Shown here one piece after another: positions 9,796 to 20,905 of a stretch of DNA of 64,000 nucleotides. Location: NCBI GenBank assembly GCA_963580285.1, contig OY757010.1, forward strand, positions 216,548,204-216,612,203. Reading direction: 5' to 3'. The position numbers and the translations under genes were made by a program. Numbering within the stretch: the stretch's first letter is position 1; every line of letters starts with the position of its first letter. The DNA is from Lucinisca nassula (taxonomy: Eukaryota; Mollusca; Bivalvia; Lucinida; Lucinidae). Below the pieces are notes generated by a model, which saw nothing but the letters and a program-made list of their open reading frames with translations, was not told the origin of the DNA and did not search any database.

Positions 9796-11199
9796 ATGGA
9801 AGAGATATCAATAGTAGCAAAGGACAGTGAAGTTACTGATTTTCTTAAACATGAGCGGCCCCTGTGGCCTCAAGCTCCTACATCATGTACTGTGGCGGAA
9901 TGCGATCAGACCAGAGCATATAGTTCTTTTCGTGATTTTATGGACCACTGGAAATCTGTCCACACAGAAACTGACTCTTCCTATAAATGTAAAATATGCA
10001 GACGTCTGTATGGAACAATTAAACACAAGAAGGCGCATGAAAAGGCAAAATGTCACTCAGGACAACATGTCGAGTTTGAAACCATTGTCAAACCGAACAT
10101 TAATTATATTGACCCAAAAGACAAACTACCATATCAGTTGGGAACTAAAGAATTCAGAAATGATATGAGGAAAGTTCAAAGAGAGTTGGCATCTGCTAAG
10201 AGGAAAGTCGATGCCTTAGAATGGCAAAGGAGACATTCGGAGTTGTCTGTAGAGGAAGTTAAACACCATGTTTGTCGTGATGAAAGAATAGTAGAAAGAC
10301 ATGGAAAAGTGTACAAGGACACTAATGTCATAGGGTGTTTTTAATGTCATAGTGTAGGTTTTTATCCAAATCGTAAGTCGTTGTCTTGTTCCGATTCGGA
10401 TCCGCGTCTAGGTTTGCGGTTCGGCAAAAACACGACGATTATGCGGATAGTATGAGTGAGAGAATGAATGTGATTGGCTAATCTAATGAATTTCCTGCAC
10501 TGACGTCACTCCTAACGAAAATTTAGTTTTTCTCTTTGTTTGAGTTGTGCTGTTTCTCACATACAGCCACAATTTGCTGTCTGTTATAACCATTTATTGG
10601 TTATACACATCTAACATGTCTATAGATTTCATCTGGTGATGCCTTTTTGACCAGGTAAGAATTGTGAGAGGCAATTTTACTGTTCATTTGTGTTTTCGAC
10701 CTTTCTGTTACCTGTCGAAATAATGTTCGCCCTCAGAGTTTGCCTGATCTGGAGGGATTCTATAATTATCTGTGCTTTAGATAATTTATCATGCATATTC
10801 TTGCATCCTCTAAAGCTCAATATATTGTTACATGCATGCACTTACCTGTATTTACCTTCAAGGAAATATAAACAGATAAATACTGAGCTACAGTACATGT
10901 GCATATGTGAAGTCCGGTCTGCCAAGTATAAGTTCTGCAAATGTCACCGACATAATTCTTTACTTTCTTCTAAAGTAAAATGTTTTATTTGTCGTACGTC
11001 GTATATGTATGTCTTCGTGTCTATGTCGTAATTGTTGTTACATGTTCGTCCTTGTTGTTGTTGTAGGCACCCTTTTTCTCAACCAAATAAAGATTGATTT
11101 GTCTACCGGCTGAGTCATCAATTTAATCATCTAAACTCCCGATACGACACTAACATGTGGGAATCTCCATCAAAGAGGAAGCGAATAAGATTAGAATAA
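9796..11199 (+). pseudogene. ORF3 zinc-finger gene, split by a solo LTR
   Basis: Both C2H2 fingers and the coiled coil are intact from the ATG at 9796. The frame then enters the inserted LTR at 10326 and stops at 10344 after six to seven foreign residues, giving 182 aa. The displaced C-terminal part, with the basic KRKRIR tail, lies at 11150-11199. An extra T upstream (TCTGTTACAG) puts the longer N-terminus out of frame, so MEEISIV is the only usable start. Confidence 0.85.
10326..11149 (+). repeat. Solo LTR of an unrelated LTR element, copy 1
   Basis: 824 bp with imperfect inverted termini TGTCATA...TACGACA and a target duplication CTAA (10322-10325 and 11150-11153). It contains an AATAAA (in CCAAATAAAGATTG) near its 3' end, as expected of an LTR. 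No internal region or second LTR is present. The 113-codon frame inside it (10690-11031) has no recognisable domain. Confidence 0.85.
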
Positions 11200-11362
11200 A
11201 TATATAATTTGTATCTACGGAACGCAGAAACTCAAACATCACATTAAACCTGTCACTATCCTGAATCTAAAATTTTACCTACAGTAGATGCAATTCAAAT
11301 TTATTTTATGAATATTTGTTTTTCGAATTTTCATGAAATAAATTTTCTTTACAGGGGAGGAA

Positions 11363-11924
11363 TGTGATAGAGACAGGTCAGTACCTTAGTTATTTTCGTG
11401 TGTTTTATGTGCCTCCACGTGAGTGAAATACCAAAACAATTTCAGGATTTATTATGGTGAAAACACAATAATAGAATCTACTTTCGTTTTCCATATATCT
11501 GAACTTATCATCAGAACGCCTTTAAAGCGTCCAGTGAAATGACTTATTTTCAGCCATAGTTGCCTCCCTTGAAATCACCAACGTTATACAAACGTTTTAA
11601 TACTATCGGTTTGCATCGGAACCGATAGATAACACCATTTCATAGTAATATTTAATATTATACACTTATCCTTCAAACAAGTGTCAGTGAGCCAGTCAAT
11701 TTAGTTGTTTGCAAGGTGGGCAACTCTGACTTATACCTGTTTCTTACTTTTGTCCCAATAGGACACCCAAGTAGTTACGGGTTTAGATCATTTTTGGCCG
11801 AACCGGTCACCAAGAGTCTGTAGTAAAGCAACATCTCTTGCTTTCTACAAAATATAAGGGTTTAAATCTTATCCCTACTTTTGCCTCCCCGAGGCACCCA
11901 GGTGGGGTGAGAATTTCATAGAGT
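11363..11924 (+). repeat. LTR 3, first 562 bp only
   Basis: It begins TGTGATAGAGAC after the polypurine tract. It breaks off after GAGAATTTCATAGAGT and is fused directly to integrase coding sequence (AAATGGGTAGATG). The hairpin, poly(A) signal and GTCC repeat of the LTR 3' third are missing. Confidence 0.9.
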
Positions 11925-12980
11925 AAATGGGTAGATGCGTGGGCAGTGCCCAATCACACTGCACAAACAGTAGCAGATAAGATAGTTGTTGAATTCTTCA
12001 CAAAATATGGCTGCCCAGCTCAGATCCATACCGATCAAGGGAGAGAATTCCAGTCCGAACTCTTCCGATTAGTGTGTGAAAAATTCGGAATAGAACAGAC
12101 GCGAACTGCCCAATATAGACCAAATTCCGATGGTCTTGTGGAAAGGTTTAACCGAACCCTCAAACAAATGCTTAGAACGTTTAGCGCAGAAAATCCACGA
12201 GATTGGGACGATCATTTACCATATCTATTAATGGCTTATCGCGCTTCCCAGCATAACAGCACCGGTTGCACGCCGAATTTGCTATTTCTACAGCGAGAGA
12301 TAGCATGTCCCCTTGATCTTATGGTAGGACTACCACCTAATACATTAGACGATATTTGTCCCATTCAATATGTAGAATGGGTGAAGTCAGCAATGAACAT
12401 AACCCATGAGTTCGTATTCAAAGAATTAGGAATAGCTGCAACTAGACAGAAAACCTATCATGATCGTTGCTTAAAATCCAGAAATTACAATGTAGGAGAC
12501 TGGGTATGGCGTTTCTATCCACCTACTGAAAGTCTAAAGCTTGGTTTGGGATGGACTGGGCCATACTTAATAGTAAATAAGTTTTCAGACCTCACGTAAT
12601 CCATACAAAAGTCCGAGGCTTCTCCCATTGTAAATGTCCATGTCGATCATATAAAACCCTATGAAGGACAAAATGCACCAAAAAGTTGGTTAACTGTCAT
12701 AGACACATCAAATGTCGCCAATGACAATCCAAGCATATCAAATGGAGATTTATCAGATATGGTAGAAAATGAAATTCCACTGCCGTATGAAAGCACAAAC
12801 ATTTCCAATGAAAATCTCGCCAATGCAGATAAAATGCAAAGGTACGAAGACGAATCATTAGATTTTCCCAAACAAAGCTATCAGCCTGACAATGGTAAAA
12901 GACCAACGACAGGTCTACCCACAATCAGGTCACGAAGAGAAAGAGCAGTAAATCCGCGACAGATTTGGTCGCCTTCTTAA
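11925..12980 (+). pseudogene. Integrase C-terminal fragment of gypsy pol, copy A
   Basis: It corresponds to the last 350 or so residues of the ORF2 polyprotein. It starts just after the first catalytic Asp of the integrase core, so it keeps only the second Asp (IHTDQG) and the Glu (LVERFNR). It also keeps the GPY-type C-terminal motif (WTGPYL). A T-to-A change makes a TAA stop at 12597-12599 (CTCACGTAATCC). The frame then stays open to the normal end at 12980. With one of the DDE residues missing it cannot be an active integrase. Confidence 0.9.
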
Positions 12981-13367
12981 AATCTAAAGACAATTATAAT
13001 GTAATACAGATTGGTAATATGTAAATATAAACCATATGATGTAAATATAGTCTTTGATAAAAGACATTTAAAAATGTTAGTTTTCATGCAAAATTGTTGT
13101 AAAAGAGTTCAAAAGCTTAAATATCACAAGCATATAAAATATTGTAAAACAATGTTAATAAATATATGTGAATATAAAGGTTGAAACATAATATTTTCAT
13201 CTCAAAAGGAAGATGGATAAAAATATGTTAAACCTGTAAAACATAAAATATGTAAATAAATATCAATCAAAAATGAATGCACTTTTATTTTTCATAACAA
13301 AATGCCCTCGTAAAAATATATAAATAAATCTGGCTCAAACCAAGTCACATCGTATTTTACCAAGAAG
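12981..13367 (+). other. Noncoding tail between pol and ORF3
   Basis: AT-rich spacer present in every unit. It contains TACAGATTGGT (the deletion-junction sequence) shortly after the pol stop and the TATATAAATA box at 13317-13326, about 41 bp before the first ORF3 ATG. Confidence 0.7.
13317..13326 (+). promoter_or_regulatory. TATA box upstream of ORF3
   Basis: TATATAAATA fits the TATA consensus. A start about 30 bp downstream would give a leader of roughly 10-20 nt before the ATG at 13368. The box is conserved in the other ORF3 units, for example 41623-41632. Promoter activity is inferred only. Confidence 0.45.
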
Positions 13368-13991
13368 ATGTTGTCCACTGCAGATTTTCTGCAAAGTTAC
13401 TTTCGTCTGTACAGAATGGAAGAGATATCAATAGTAGCAAAGGACAATGAAGTTACTGATTTTCTTAAACATGAGCGGCCCCTGTGGCCTCAAGCTCCTA
13501 CATCATGTACTGTGGCGGAATGCGATCAGACCAGAGCATATAGTTCTTTTCGTGATTTTATGGACCACTGGAAATCTGTCCACACAGAAACTGACTCTTC
13601 CTATAAATGTAAAATATGCAGACGTCTGTATGGAACAATTAAACACAAGAAGGCGCATGAAAAGGCAAAATGTCACTCAGGACAACATGTCGAGTTTGAA
13701 ACAATTGTCAAACCGAACATTAATTATATTGACCCAAAAGACAAACTACCATATCAGTTGGGAACTAAAGAATTCAGAAATGATATGAGGAAAGTTCAAA
13801 TAGAGTTGGCATCTGCTAAGAGGAAAGTCGATGCCTTAGAATGGCAAAGGAGACATTCGGAGTTGTCTGTAGAGGAAGTTAAACACCATGTTTGTCGTGA
13901 TGAAAGAGTAGTAGAAAGACATGGAAAAGTGTACAAGGACACTAACATGTGGGAATCTCCATCAAAGAGGAAGCGAATAAGATTGGAATAA
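13368..13991 (+). CDS. ORF3: two-finger C2H2 protein of the gypsy element (intact)
   Basis: An intact 207-aa product. Finger 1 is C47-x4-C52-x14-H67-x4-H72 and finger 2 is C81-x2-C84-x12-H97-x5-H103. A charged, probably coiled-coil stretch follows (about 138-165), and a basic tail SPSKRKRIRLE (197-207) resembles a nuclear localisation signal. These features suggest a nuclear nucleic-acid-binding accessory protein, possibly a regulator or a factor bound to the element's RNA or DNA. The function is unknown and I do not recognise the family. It lies downstream of pol, in the position env holds in some elements, but has no signal peptide or membrane segment. The stop codon overlaps AATAAA (13990 region). 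The alternative start MEEISIV (residue 17) is the one common to all ten copies. Confidence 0.75.
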   Translation: MLSTADFLQSYFRLYRMEEISIVAKDNEVTDFLKHERPLWPQAPTSCTVAECDQTRAYSSFRDFMDHWKSVHTETDSSYKCKICRRLYGTIKHKKAHEKAKCHSGQHVEFETIVKPNINYIDPKDKLPYQLGTKEFRNDMRKVQIELASAKRKVDALEWQRRHSELSVEEVKHHVCRDERVVERHGKVYKDTNMWESPSKRKRIRLE

Positions 13992-14154
13992 ATATATTAT
14001 TCGTATCTACGGAACGCAGAAACTCAAACATCACATTAAACCTGTCACTATCCTGAATTTAAAATTTTACCTACAGTAGATGCAATTCAAATTTATTTTA
14101 TGAATATTTGTTTTTCGAATTTTCATGAAATAAATTTTCTTTACAGGGGAGGAA

Positions 14155-15091
14155 TGTGATAGAGACAGGTCAGTACCTTAGTTATTTTCGTGTGTTTTAT
14201 GTGCCTCCACGTGAGTGAAATACCAAAACAATTTCAGGATTTATTATGGTGAAAACACAATAATAGAATCTACTTTCGTTTTCCATATATCTGAACTTAT
14301 CATCAGAACGCCTTTAAAGCGTCCAGTGAAATGACTTATTTTCAGCCATAGTTGCCTCCCTTGAAATCACCAACGTTATACAAACGTTTTAATACTATCG
14401 GTTTGCATCGGAACCGATATATAACACCATTTCATAGTAATATTTAATATTATACACTTATCCTTCAAACAAGTGTCAGGGAGCCAGTCAATTTAGTTGT
14501 TTGCAAGGTGGGCAACTCTGACTTATACCTGTTTCTTACTTTTGTCCCAATAGGACACCCAAGTAGTTACGGGTTTAGATCGCTTTTGGCCGAACCGGTC
14601 ACCAAGCGTCTGTAGTAAAGCAACATCTCTTGCTTTCTACAAAATATAAGGGTTTAAATCTTATCCCTACTTTTGCCTCCCCGAGGCACCCAGGTGGCGT
14701 GAGAATTTCATAAAGTGCATTCATTTTCTTAAGCAGCTTTCAATTTAAACACCTAGCTGATACCTAATTGTAAATAAATTTAAAAACATGTTGCTCTTCT
14801 CTGTGATCACCGTATCACCATATCCAGTGATACGAACCTGAAAACTTACCTGTTGTCCGTCTGTCTGACTGTCCGTCCGTCCGTCCGTCCGTCCGTCCGT
14901 CCGTCCGTCAGTCAGTAACCCGACAGGCAGGTGATTTTCTTTGCCACTGTTCCCAGGAAGACTTAACTTTTCTAGCAAAACACAATGCGAAGTCATAAGA
15001 GTTTTCCTCTGAATGTTGGCAAATTATTAGCCTAGTGGTGGTCTCGGACTAGACGCTTTATCCTAGCCCGACCCCCCTCTAGCCTACTACA
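14155..15091 (+). repeat. LTR 4
   Basis: A complete LTR, TGTGATAG...CTACTACA, 937 bp. It is longer than the others because it carries nine consecutive GTCC units (about 14871-14906). It passes directly into an ORF3 tail through TACAGATTGGT. Confidence 0.9.
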
Positions 15092-15499
15092 GATTGGTAA
15101 TATGTAAATATAAACCATATGATGTAAATATAGTCTTTGATAAAAGACATTTATAAATGTTAGTTTTCATGCAAAATTGTTGTAAAAGAGTTCAAAAGCT
15201 TAAATATCACAAGCATATAAAATATTGTAAAACAATGTTAATAAATATATGTGAATATAAAGGTTAAAACATAATATTGTCATCTCAAAAGGAAGATGGA
15301 TAAAAATATGTTAAACCTGTAAAACATAAAATATGTAAATAAATATCAATCAAAAATGAATGCACTTTTATTTTTCATAACAAAATGCCCTCGTAAAAAT
15401 ATATAAATAAATCTGGCTCAAACCAAGTCACATCGTATTTTACCAAGAAGATGTTGTTCACTGCAGATTTTCTGCAAAGTTATTTTCGTCTGTTACAGA

Positions 15500-16903
15500 A
15501 TGGAAGAGATATCAATAGTAGCAAAGGACAGTGAAGTTACTGATTTTCTTAAACATGAGCGGCCCCTGTGGCCTCAAGCTCCTACATCATGTACTGTGGC
15601 GGAATGCGATCAGACCAGAGCATATAGTTCTTTTCGTGATTTTATGGACCACTGGAAATCTGTTCACACAGAAACTGACTCTTCCTATAAATGTAAAATA
15701 TGCAGACGTCTGTATGGAACAATTAAACACAAGAAGGCGCATGAAAAGGCAAAATGTCACTCAGGACAACATGTCGAGTTTGAAACCATTGTCAAACCGA
15801 ACATTAATTATATTGACCCAAAAGACAAACTACCATATCAGTTGGGAACTAAAGAATTCAGAAATGATATGAGGAAAGTTCAAAGAGAGTTGGTATCTGC
15901 TAAGAGGAAAGTCGATGCCTTAGAATGGCAAAGGAGACATTCGGAGTTGTCTGTAGAGGAAGTTAAACACCATGTTTGTCGTGATGAAAGAATAGTAGAA
16001 AGACATGGAAAAGTGTACAAGGACACTAATGTCATAGGGTGTTTTTAATGTCATAGTGTAGGTTTTTATCCAAATCGTAGGTCGTTGTCTTGTTCCGATT
16101 CGGATCCGCGTCTAGGTTTGCGGTTCGGCAAAAACACGACGATTATGCGGATAGTATGAGTGAGAGAATGAATGTGATTGGCTAATCTAATGAATTTCCT
16201 GCACTGACGTCACTCCTAACGAAAATTTAGTTTTTCTCTTTGTTTGAGTTGTGCTGTTTCTCACATACAGCCACAATTTGCTGTCTGTTATAACCATTTA
16301 TTGGTTATACACATCTAACATGTCTATAGATTTCATCTGGTGATGCCTTTTTGACCAGGTAAGAATTGTGAGAGGCAATTTTACTGTTCATTTGTGTTTT
16401 CGACCTTTCTGTTACCTGTCGAAATAATGTTCGCCCTCAGAGCTTGCCTGATCTGGAGGGATTCTATAATTATCTGTGCTTTAGATAATTTATCATGCAT
16501 ATTCTTGCATCCTCTAAAGCTCAATATATTGTTACATGCATGCACTTACCTGTATTTACCTTCAAGGAAATATAAACAGATAAATACTGAGCTACAGTAC
16601 ATGTGCATATGTGAAGTCCGGTCTGCCAAGTATAAGTTCTGCAAATGTCACCGACATAATTCTTTACTTTCTTCTAAAGTAAAATGTTTTATTTGTCGTA
16701 CGTCGTATATGTATGTCTTCGTGTCTATGTCGTAATTGTTGTTACATGTTCGTCCTTGTTGTTGTTGTAGGCACCCTTTTTCTCAACCCAATAAAGATTG
16801 ATTTGTCTACCGGCTGAGTCATCAATTTAATCATCTAAACTCCCGATACGACACTAACATGTGGGAATCTCCATCAAAGAGGAAGCGAATAAGATTAGAA
16901 TAA
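15500..16903 (+). pseudogene. ORF3, split by a solo LTR (second copy)
   Basis: As at 9796: 182 aa from MEEISIV, ending inside the solo LTR at 16048. The displaced C-terminus is at 16854-16903. One substitution distinguishes it (RELVSAK where others have RELASAK). Confidence 0.85.
16030..16853 (+). repeat. Solo LTR of an unrelated LTR element, copy 2
   Basis: 824 bp, with the same ends and the same CTAA target duplication as 10326-11149. Confidence 0.85.
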
Positions 16904-17066
16904 ATATATAATTTGTATCTACGGAACGCAGAAACTCAAACATCACATTAAACCTGTCACTATCCTGAATCTAAAATTTTACCTACAGTAGATGCAATTC
17001 AAATTTATTTTATGAATATTTGTTTTTCGAATTTTCATGAAATAAATTTTCTTTACAGGGGAGGAA

Positions 17067-17628
17067 TGTGACAGAGACAGGTCAGTACCTTAGTTATTTT
17101 CGTGTGTTTTATGTGCCTCCACGTGAGTGAAATACCAAAACAATTTCAGGATTTATTATGTTGAAAACACAATAATAGAATCTACTTTCGTTTTCCATAT
17201 ATCTGAACTTATCATCAGAACGCCTTTAAAGCGTCCAGTGAAATGACTTATTTTCAGCCATAGTTGCCTCCCTTGAAATCACCAACGTTATACAAACGTT
17301 TTAATACTATCGGTTTGCATCGGAACCGATAGATAACACCATTTCATAGTAATATTTAATATTATACACTTATCCTTCAAACAAGTGTCAGTGAGCCAGT
17401 CAATTTAGTTGTTTGCAAGGTGGGCAACTCTGACTTATACCTGTTTCTTACTTTTGTCCCAATAGGACAACCAAGTAGTTACGGGTTTAGATCGCTTTTG
17501 GCCGAACCGGTCACCAAGCGTCTGTAGTAAAGCAACATCTCTTGCTTTCTACAAAATATAAGGGTTTAAATCTTATCCCTACTTTTGCCTCCCCGAGGCA
17601 CCCAGGTGGGGTGAGAATTTCATAGAGT
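17067..17628 (+). repeat. LTR 5, first 562 bp only
   Basis: It breaks at the same base as LTR 3 and is fused to integrase sequence at 17629. The start reads TGTGACAGAG, one substitution from the other LTRs. Confidence 0.9.
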
Positions 17629-18684
17629 AAATGGGTAGATGCGTGGGCAGTGCCCAATCACACTGCACAAACAGTAGCAGATAAGATAGTTGTTGAATTC
17701 TTCACAAAATATGGCTGCCCAGCTCAGATCCATACCGATCAAGGGAGAGAATTCCAGTCCGAACTCTTCCGATTAGTGTGTGAAAAATTCGGAATAGAAC
17801 ATACGCGAACTGCCCAATATAGACCAAATTCCGATGGTCTTGTGGAAAGGTTTAACCGAACCCTCAAACAAATGCTAAGAACGTTTAGCGCAGAAAATCC
17901 ACGAGATTGGGACGATCATTTACCATATCTATTAATGGCTTATCGCGCTTCCCAGCATAACAGCACCGGTTGCACGCCGAATTTGCTATTTCTACAGCGA
18001 GAGATAGCATGTCCCCTTGATCTTATGGTAGGACTACCACCTAATACATTAGACGATATTTGTCCCATTCAATATGTAGAATGGGTGAAGTCAGCAATGA
18101 ACATAACCCATGAGTTCGTATTCAAAGAATTAGGAATAGCTGCAACTAGACAGAAAACCTATCATGATCGTTGCTTAAAATCCAGAAATTATAATGTAGG
18201 AGACTGGGTATGGCGTTTCTATCCACCTACTGAAAGTCTAAAGCTTGGTTTGGGATGGACTGGGCCATACTTAATAGTAAATAAGTTTTCAGACCTCACG
18301 TAATCCATACAAAAGTCAGAGGCTTCTCCCGTTGTAAATGTCCATGTCGATCATATAAAACCCTATGAAGGACAAAATGCACCAAAAAGTTGGTTAACTG
18401 TCATAGACACATCAAATGTCGCAAATGACAATCCAAGCATATCAAATGGAGATTTATCAGATATGGTAGAAAATGAAATTCCACTGCCGTATGAAAGCAC
18501 AAACATTTCCAATGAAAATCTCGCCAATGCAGATAAAATGCAAAGGTACGAAGACGAATCATTAGATTTTCCCAAACAAAGCTATCAGCCTGACAATGGT
18601 AAAAGACCAACGACAGGTCTACCCACAATCAGGTCACGAAGAGAAAGAGCAGTAAAACCGCGACAGATTTGGTCGCCTTCTTAA
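17629..18684 (+). pseudogene. Integrase C-terminal fragment, copy B
   Basis: Collinear with copy A and carrying the same TAA (18301-18303). It retains the second Asp, the Glu and the GPY motif but lacks the first catalytic Asp and everything upstream. It ends at the normal pol stop at 18684. Confidence 0.9.
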
Positions 18685-19071
18685 AATCTAAAGACAATTA
18701 TAATGTAATACAGATTGGTAATATGTAAATATAAACCATATGATGTAAATATAGTCTTTGATAAAAGACATTTAAAAATGTTAGTTTTCATGCAAAATTG
18801 TTGTAAAAGAGTTCAAAAGCTTAAATATCACAAGCATATAAAATATTGTAAAACAATGTTAATAAATATATGTGAATATAAAGGTTGAAACATAATATTT
18901 TCATCTCAAAAGGAAGATGGATAAAAATATGTTAAACCTGTAAAACATAAAATATGTAAATAAATATCAATCAAAAATGAATGCACTTTTATTTTTCATA
19001 ACAAAATGCCCTCGTAAAAATATATAAATAAATCTGGCTCAAACCAAGTCACATCGTATTTTACCAAGAAG

Positions 19072-19695
19072 ATGTTGTCCACTGCAGATTTTCTGCAAAG
19101 TTACTTTCGTCTGTACAGAATGGAAGAGATATCAATAGTAGCAAAGGACAATGAAGTTACTGATTTTCTTAAACATGAGCGGCCCCTGTGGCCTCAAGCT
19201 CCTACATCATGTACTGTGGCGGAATGCGATCAGACCAGAGCATATAGTTCTTTTCGTGATTTTATGGACCACTGGAAATCTGTCCACACAGAAACTGACT
19301 CTTCCTATAAATGTAAAATATGCAGACGTCTGTATGGAACAATTAAACACAAGAAGGCGCATGAAAAGGCAAAATGTCACTCAGGACAACATGTCGAGTT
19401 TGAAACAATTGTCAAACCGAACATTAATTATATTGACCCAAAAGACAAACTACCATATCAGTTGGGAACTAAAGAATTCAGAAATGATATGAGGAAAGTT
19501 CAAAGAGAGTTGGCATCTGCTAAGAGGAAAGTCGATGCCTTAGAATGGCAAAGGAGACATTCGGAGTTGTCTGTAGAGGAAGTTAAACACCATGTTTGTC
19601 GTGATGAAAGAGTAATAGAAAGACATGGAAAAGTGTACAAGGACACTAACATGTGGGAATCTCCATCAAAGAGGAAGCGAATAAGATTGGAATAA
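19072..19695 (+). CDS. ORF3 zinc-finger gene (intact)
   Basis: A 207-aa frame with both C2H2 fingers, the coiled coil and the KRKRIR tail. It differs from 13368-13991 by single residues (VQRE instead of VQIE; RVIER instead of RVVER). Upstream TATA box and overlapping AATAAA are as in the other copies. Confidence 0.75.
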   Translation: MLSTADFLQSYFRLYRMEEISIVAKDNEVTDFLKHERPLWPQAPTSCTVAECDQTRAYSSFRDFMDHWKSVHTETDSSYKCKICRRLYGTIKHKKAHEKAKCHSGQHVEFETIVKPNINYIDPKDKLPYQLGTKEFRNDMRKVQRELASAKRKVDALEWQRRHSELSVEEVKHHVCRDERVIERHGKVYKDTNMWESPSKRKRIRLE

Positions 19696-20371
19696 ATATA
19701 TTATTCGTATCTACGGAACGCAGAAACTCAAACATCACATTAAACCTGTCACTATCCTGAATTTAAAATTTTACATACAGTAGATGCAATTCAAATTTAT
19801 TTTATGAATATTTGTTTTTCGAATTTTCATGAAATAAATTTTCTTTACAGGGGAGGAATGTGATAGAGACAGGTCAGTACCTTAGTTATTTTTGTGTGTT
19901 TTATGTGCCTCCACGTGAGTGAAATACCAAAACAATTTCAGGATTTATTATGGTGAAAACACAATAATAGAATCTACTTTCGTTTTCCATATATCTGAAC
20001 TTATCATCAGAACGCCTTTAAAGCGTCCAGTGAAATGACTTATTTTCAGCCATAGTTGCCTCCCTTGAAATCACCAACGTTATACAAACGTTTTAATACT
20101 ATCGGTTTGCATCGGAACCGATAGATAACACCATTTCATAGTAATATTTAATATTATACACTTATCCTTCAAACAAGTGTCAGGGAGCCAGTCAATTTAG
20201 TTGTTTGCAAGGTGGGCAACTCTGACTTATACCTGTTTCTTACTTTTGTCCCAATAGGACACCCAAGTAGTTACGGGTTTAGATCGCTTTTGGCCGAACC
20301 GGTCACCAAGCGTCTGTAGTAAAGCAACATCTCTTGCTTTCTACAAAATATAAGGGTTTAAATCTTATCCC

Positions 20372-20386
20372 TACTTTTGCCTCCCC
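20372..20386 (+). repeat. LINE target-site duplication, left
   Basis: TACTTTTGCCTCCCC is repeated exactly at 26122-26136. It lies in LTR sequence and marks the LINE ends. Confidence 0.9.
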
Positions 20387-20905
20387 CCAGGTATTAGACT
20401 TCCTGCCTTGCCGTGGCCCTGGGGGCTCAATTCCCACTGGGCACATTGCCGCTGTGGTCTCTGTGCCCACTGGGAAGAGCTAAAGGAAGTACCACCCGTT
20501 TGCCGTGGGTGGCGTCCTGTAAGCCGGAAGAAGGGATCCTGGAGGTTGAGGGTTACCTGAGGTGGCGGTGCTTCAGGTACCCAACACGCCTCTTTGGCCT
20601 GGCTTTTCGGTGTAGACGGGTGGCCGTGCGGTCCGGCACGGTCAATCGGCTGGTCGCGCCGAGCCCTAGAGATACCGCTTTGCTTTCTCTTCAACTCTTT
20701 TTGTATCTTTCCTGATACCAACCATATGCCCATTTACCTTACCCTTTCTGTCTTTTTATCTCTAGAAGGCGGTGGCTAAACGGATCAATCGTGTAGGCAT
20801 TTTGTTTATGCGAGTATATCTCACGTGTATCTCTAACACCTGCGAGTTGGATAACCACTCCATTATGGTGTTCCCTTGTAGGGCTCCACGGAGGGCGGAG
20901 AGCAC
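20387..20905 (+). promoter_or_regulatory. LINE 5' UTR with presumed internal promoter
   Basis: About 519 bp, markedly more GC-rich than the surroundings, starting CCAGGTATTAGACTTCC. LINEs of this class carry an internal promoter here. No specific motif was identified. Confidence 0.5.

Larger units (their letters stand above)
9388..11362 (+). mobile_element. LTR-ORF3 mini-unit 1 (gag-pol deleted)
   Basis: LTR 2 runs straight into the 3' tail of the element: the PBS, ORF1 and gag-pol are gone. The junction lies within TACAGATTGGT, which occurs both at the LTR/PBS border and 5' of the ORF3 region in complete copies. ORF3 (9796 onward) is then split by an 824-bp solo LTR. The unit ends at the polypurine tract before LTR 3. 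Confidence 0.85.
15092..17066 (+). mobile_element. LTR-ORF3 mini-unit 2
   Basis: The same structure as 9388-11362: the LTR is joined to the 3' tail at TACAGATTGGT, ORF3 starts at 15500, and the solo LTR is in the same codon. It is nearly identical to mini-unit 1 (offset 5704 bp), so the two arose by duplication after the solo-LTR insertion. Confidence 0.85.

Noticed and set aside
10690..11031. 113-codon frame inside the 824-bp solo LTR
   Set aside because: It lies wholly in LTR sequence, has no domain, and is repeated only because the LTR is. Not called a gene.
13447..13788. 113-codon frame overlapping ORF3, open in most copies
   Set aside because: It stays open because the copies are nearly identical, and no domain is visible. 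Probably a shadow frame.
13368..13991. ORF3 as an envelope gene
   Set aside because: Its position would suit env, but there is no signal peptide, transmembrane segment or cleavage site, and two C2H2 fingers are present.
14745..14996. Minus-strand frames across the GTCC tract of the LTRs
   Set aside because: They translate the microsatellite (Thr-Asp-Gly runs) and recur with every LTR, so they are not genes.
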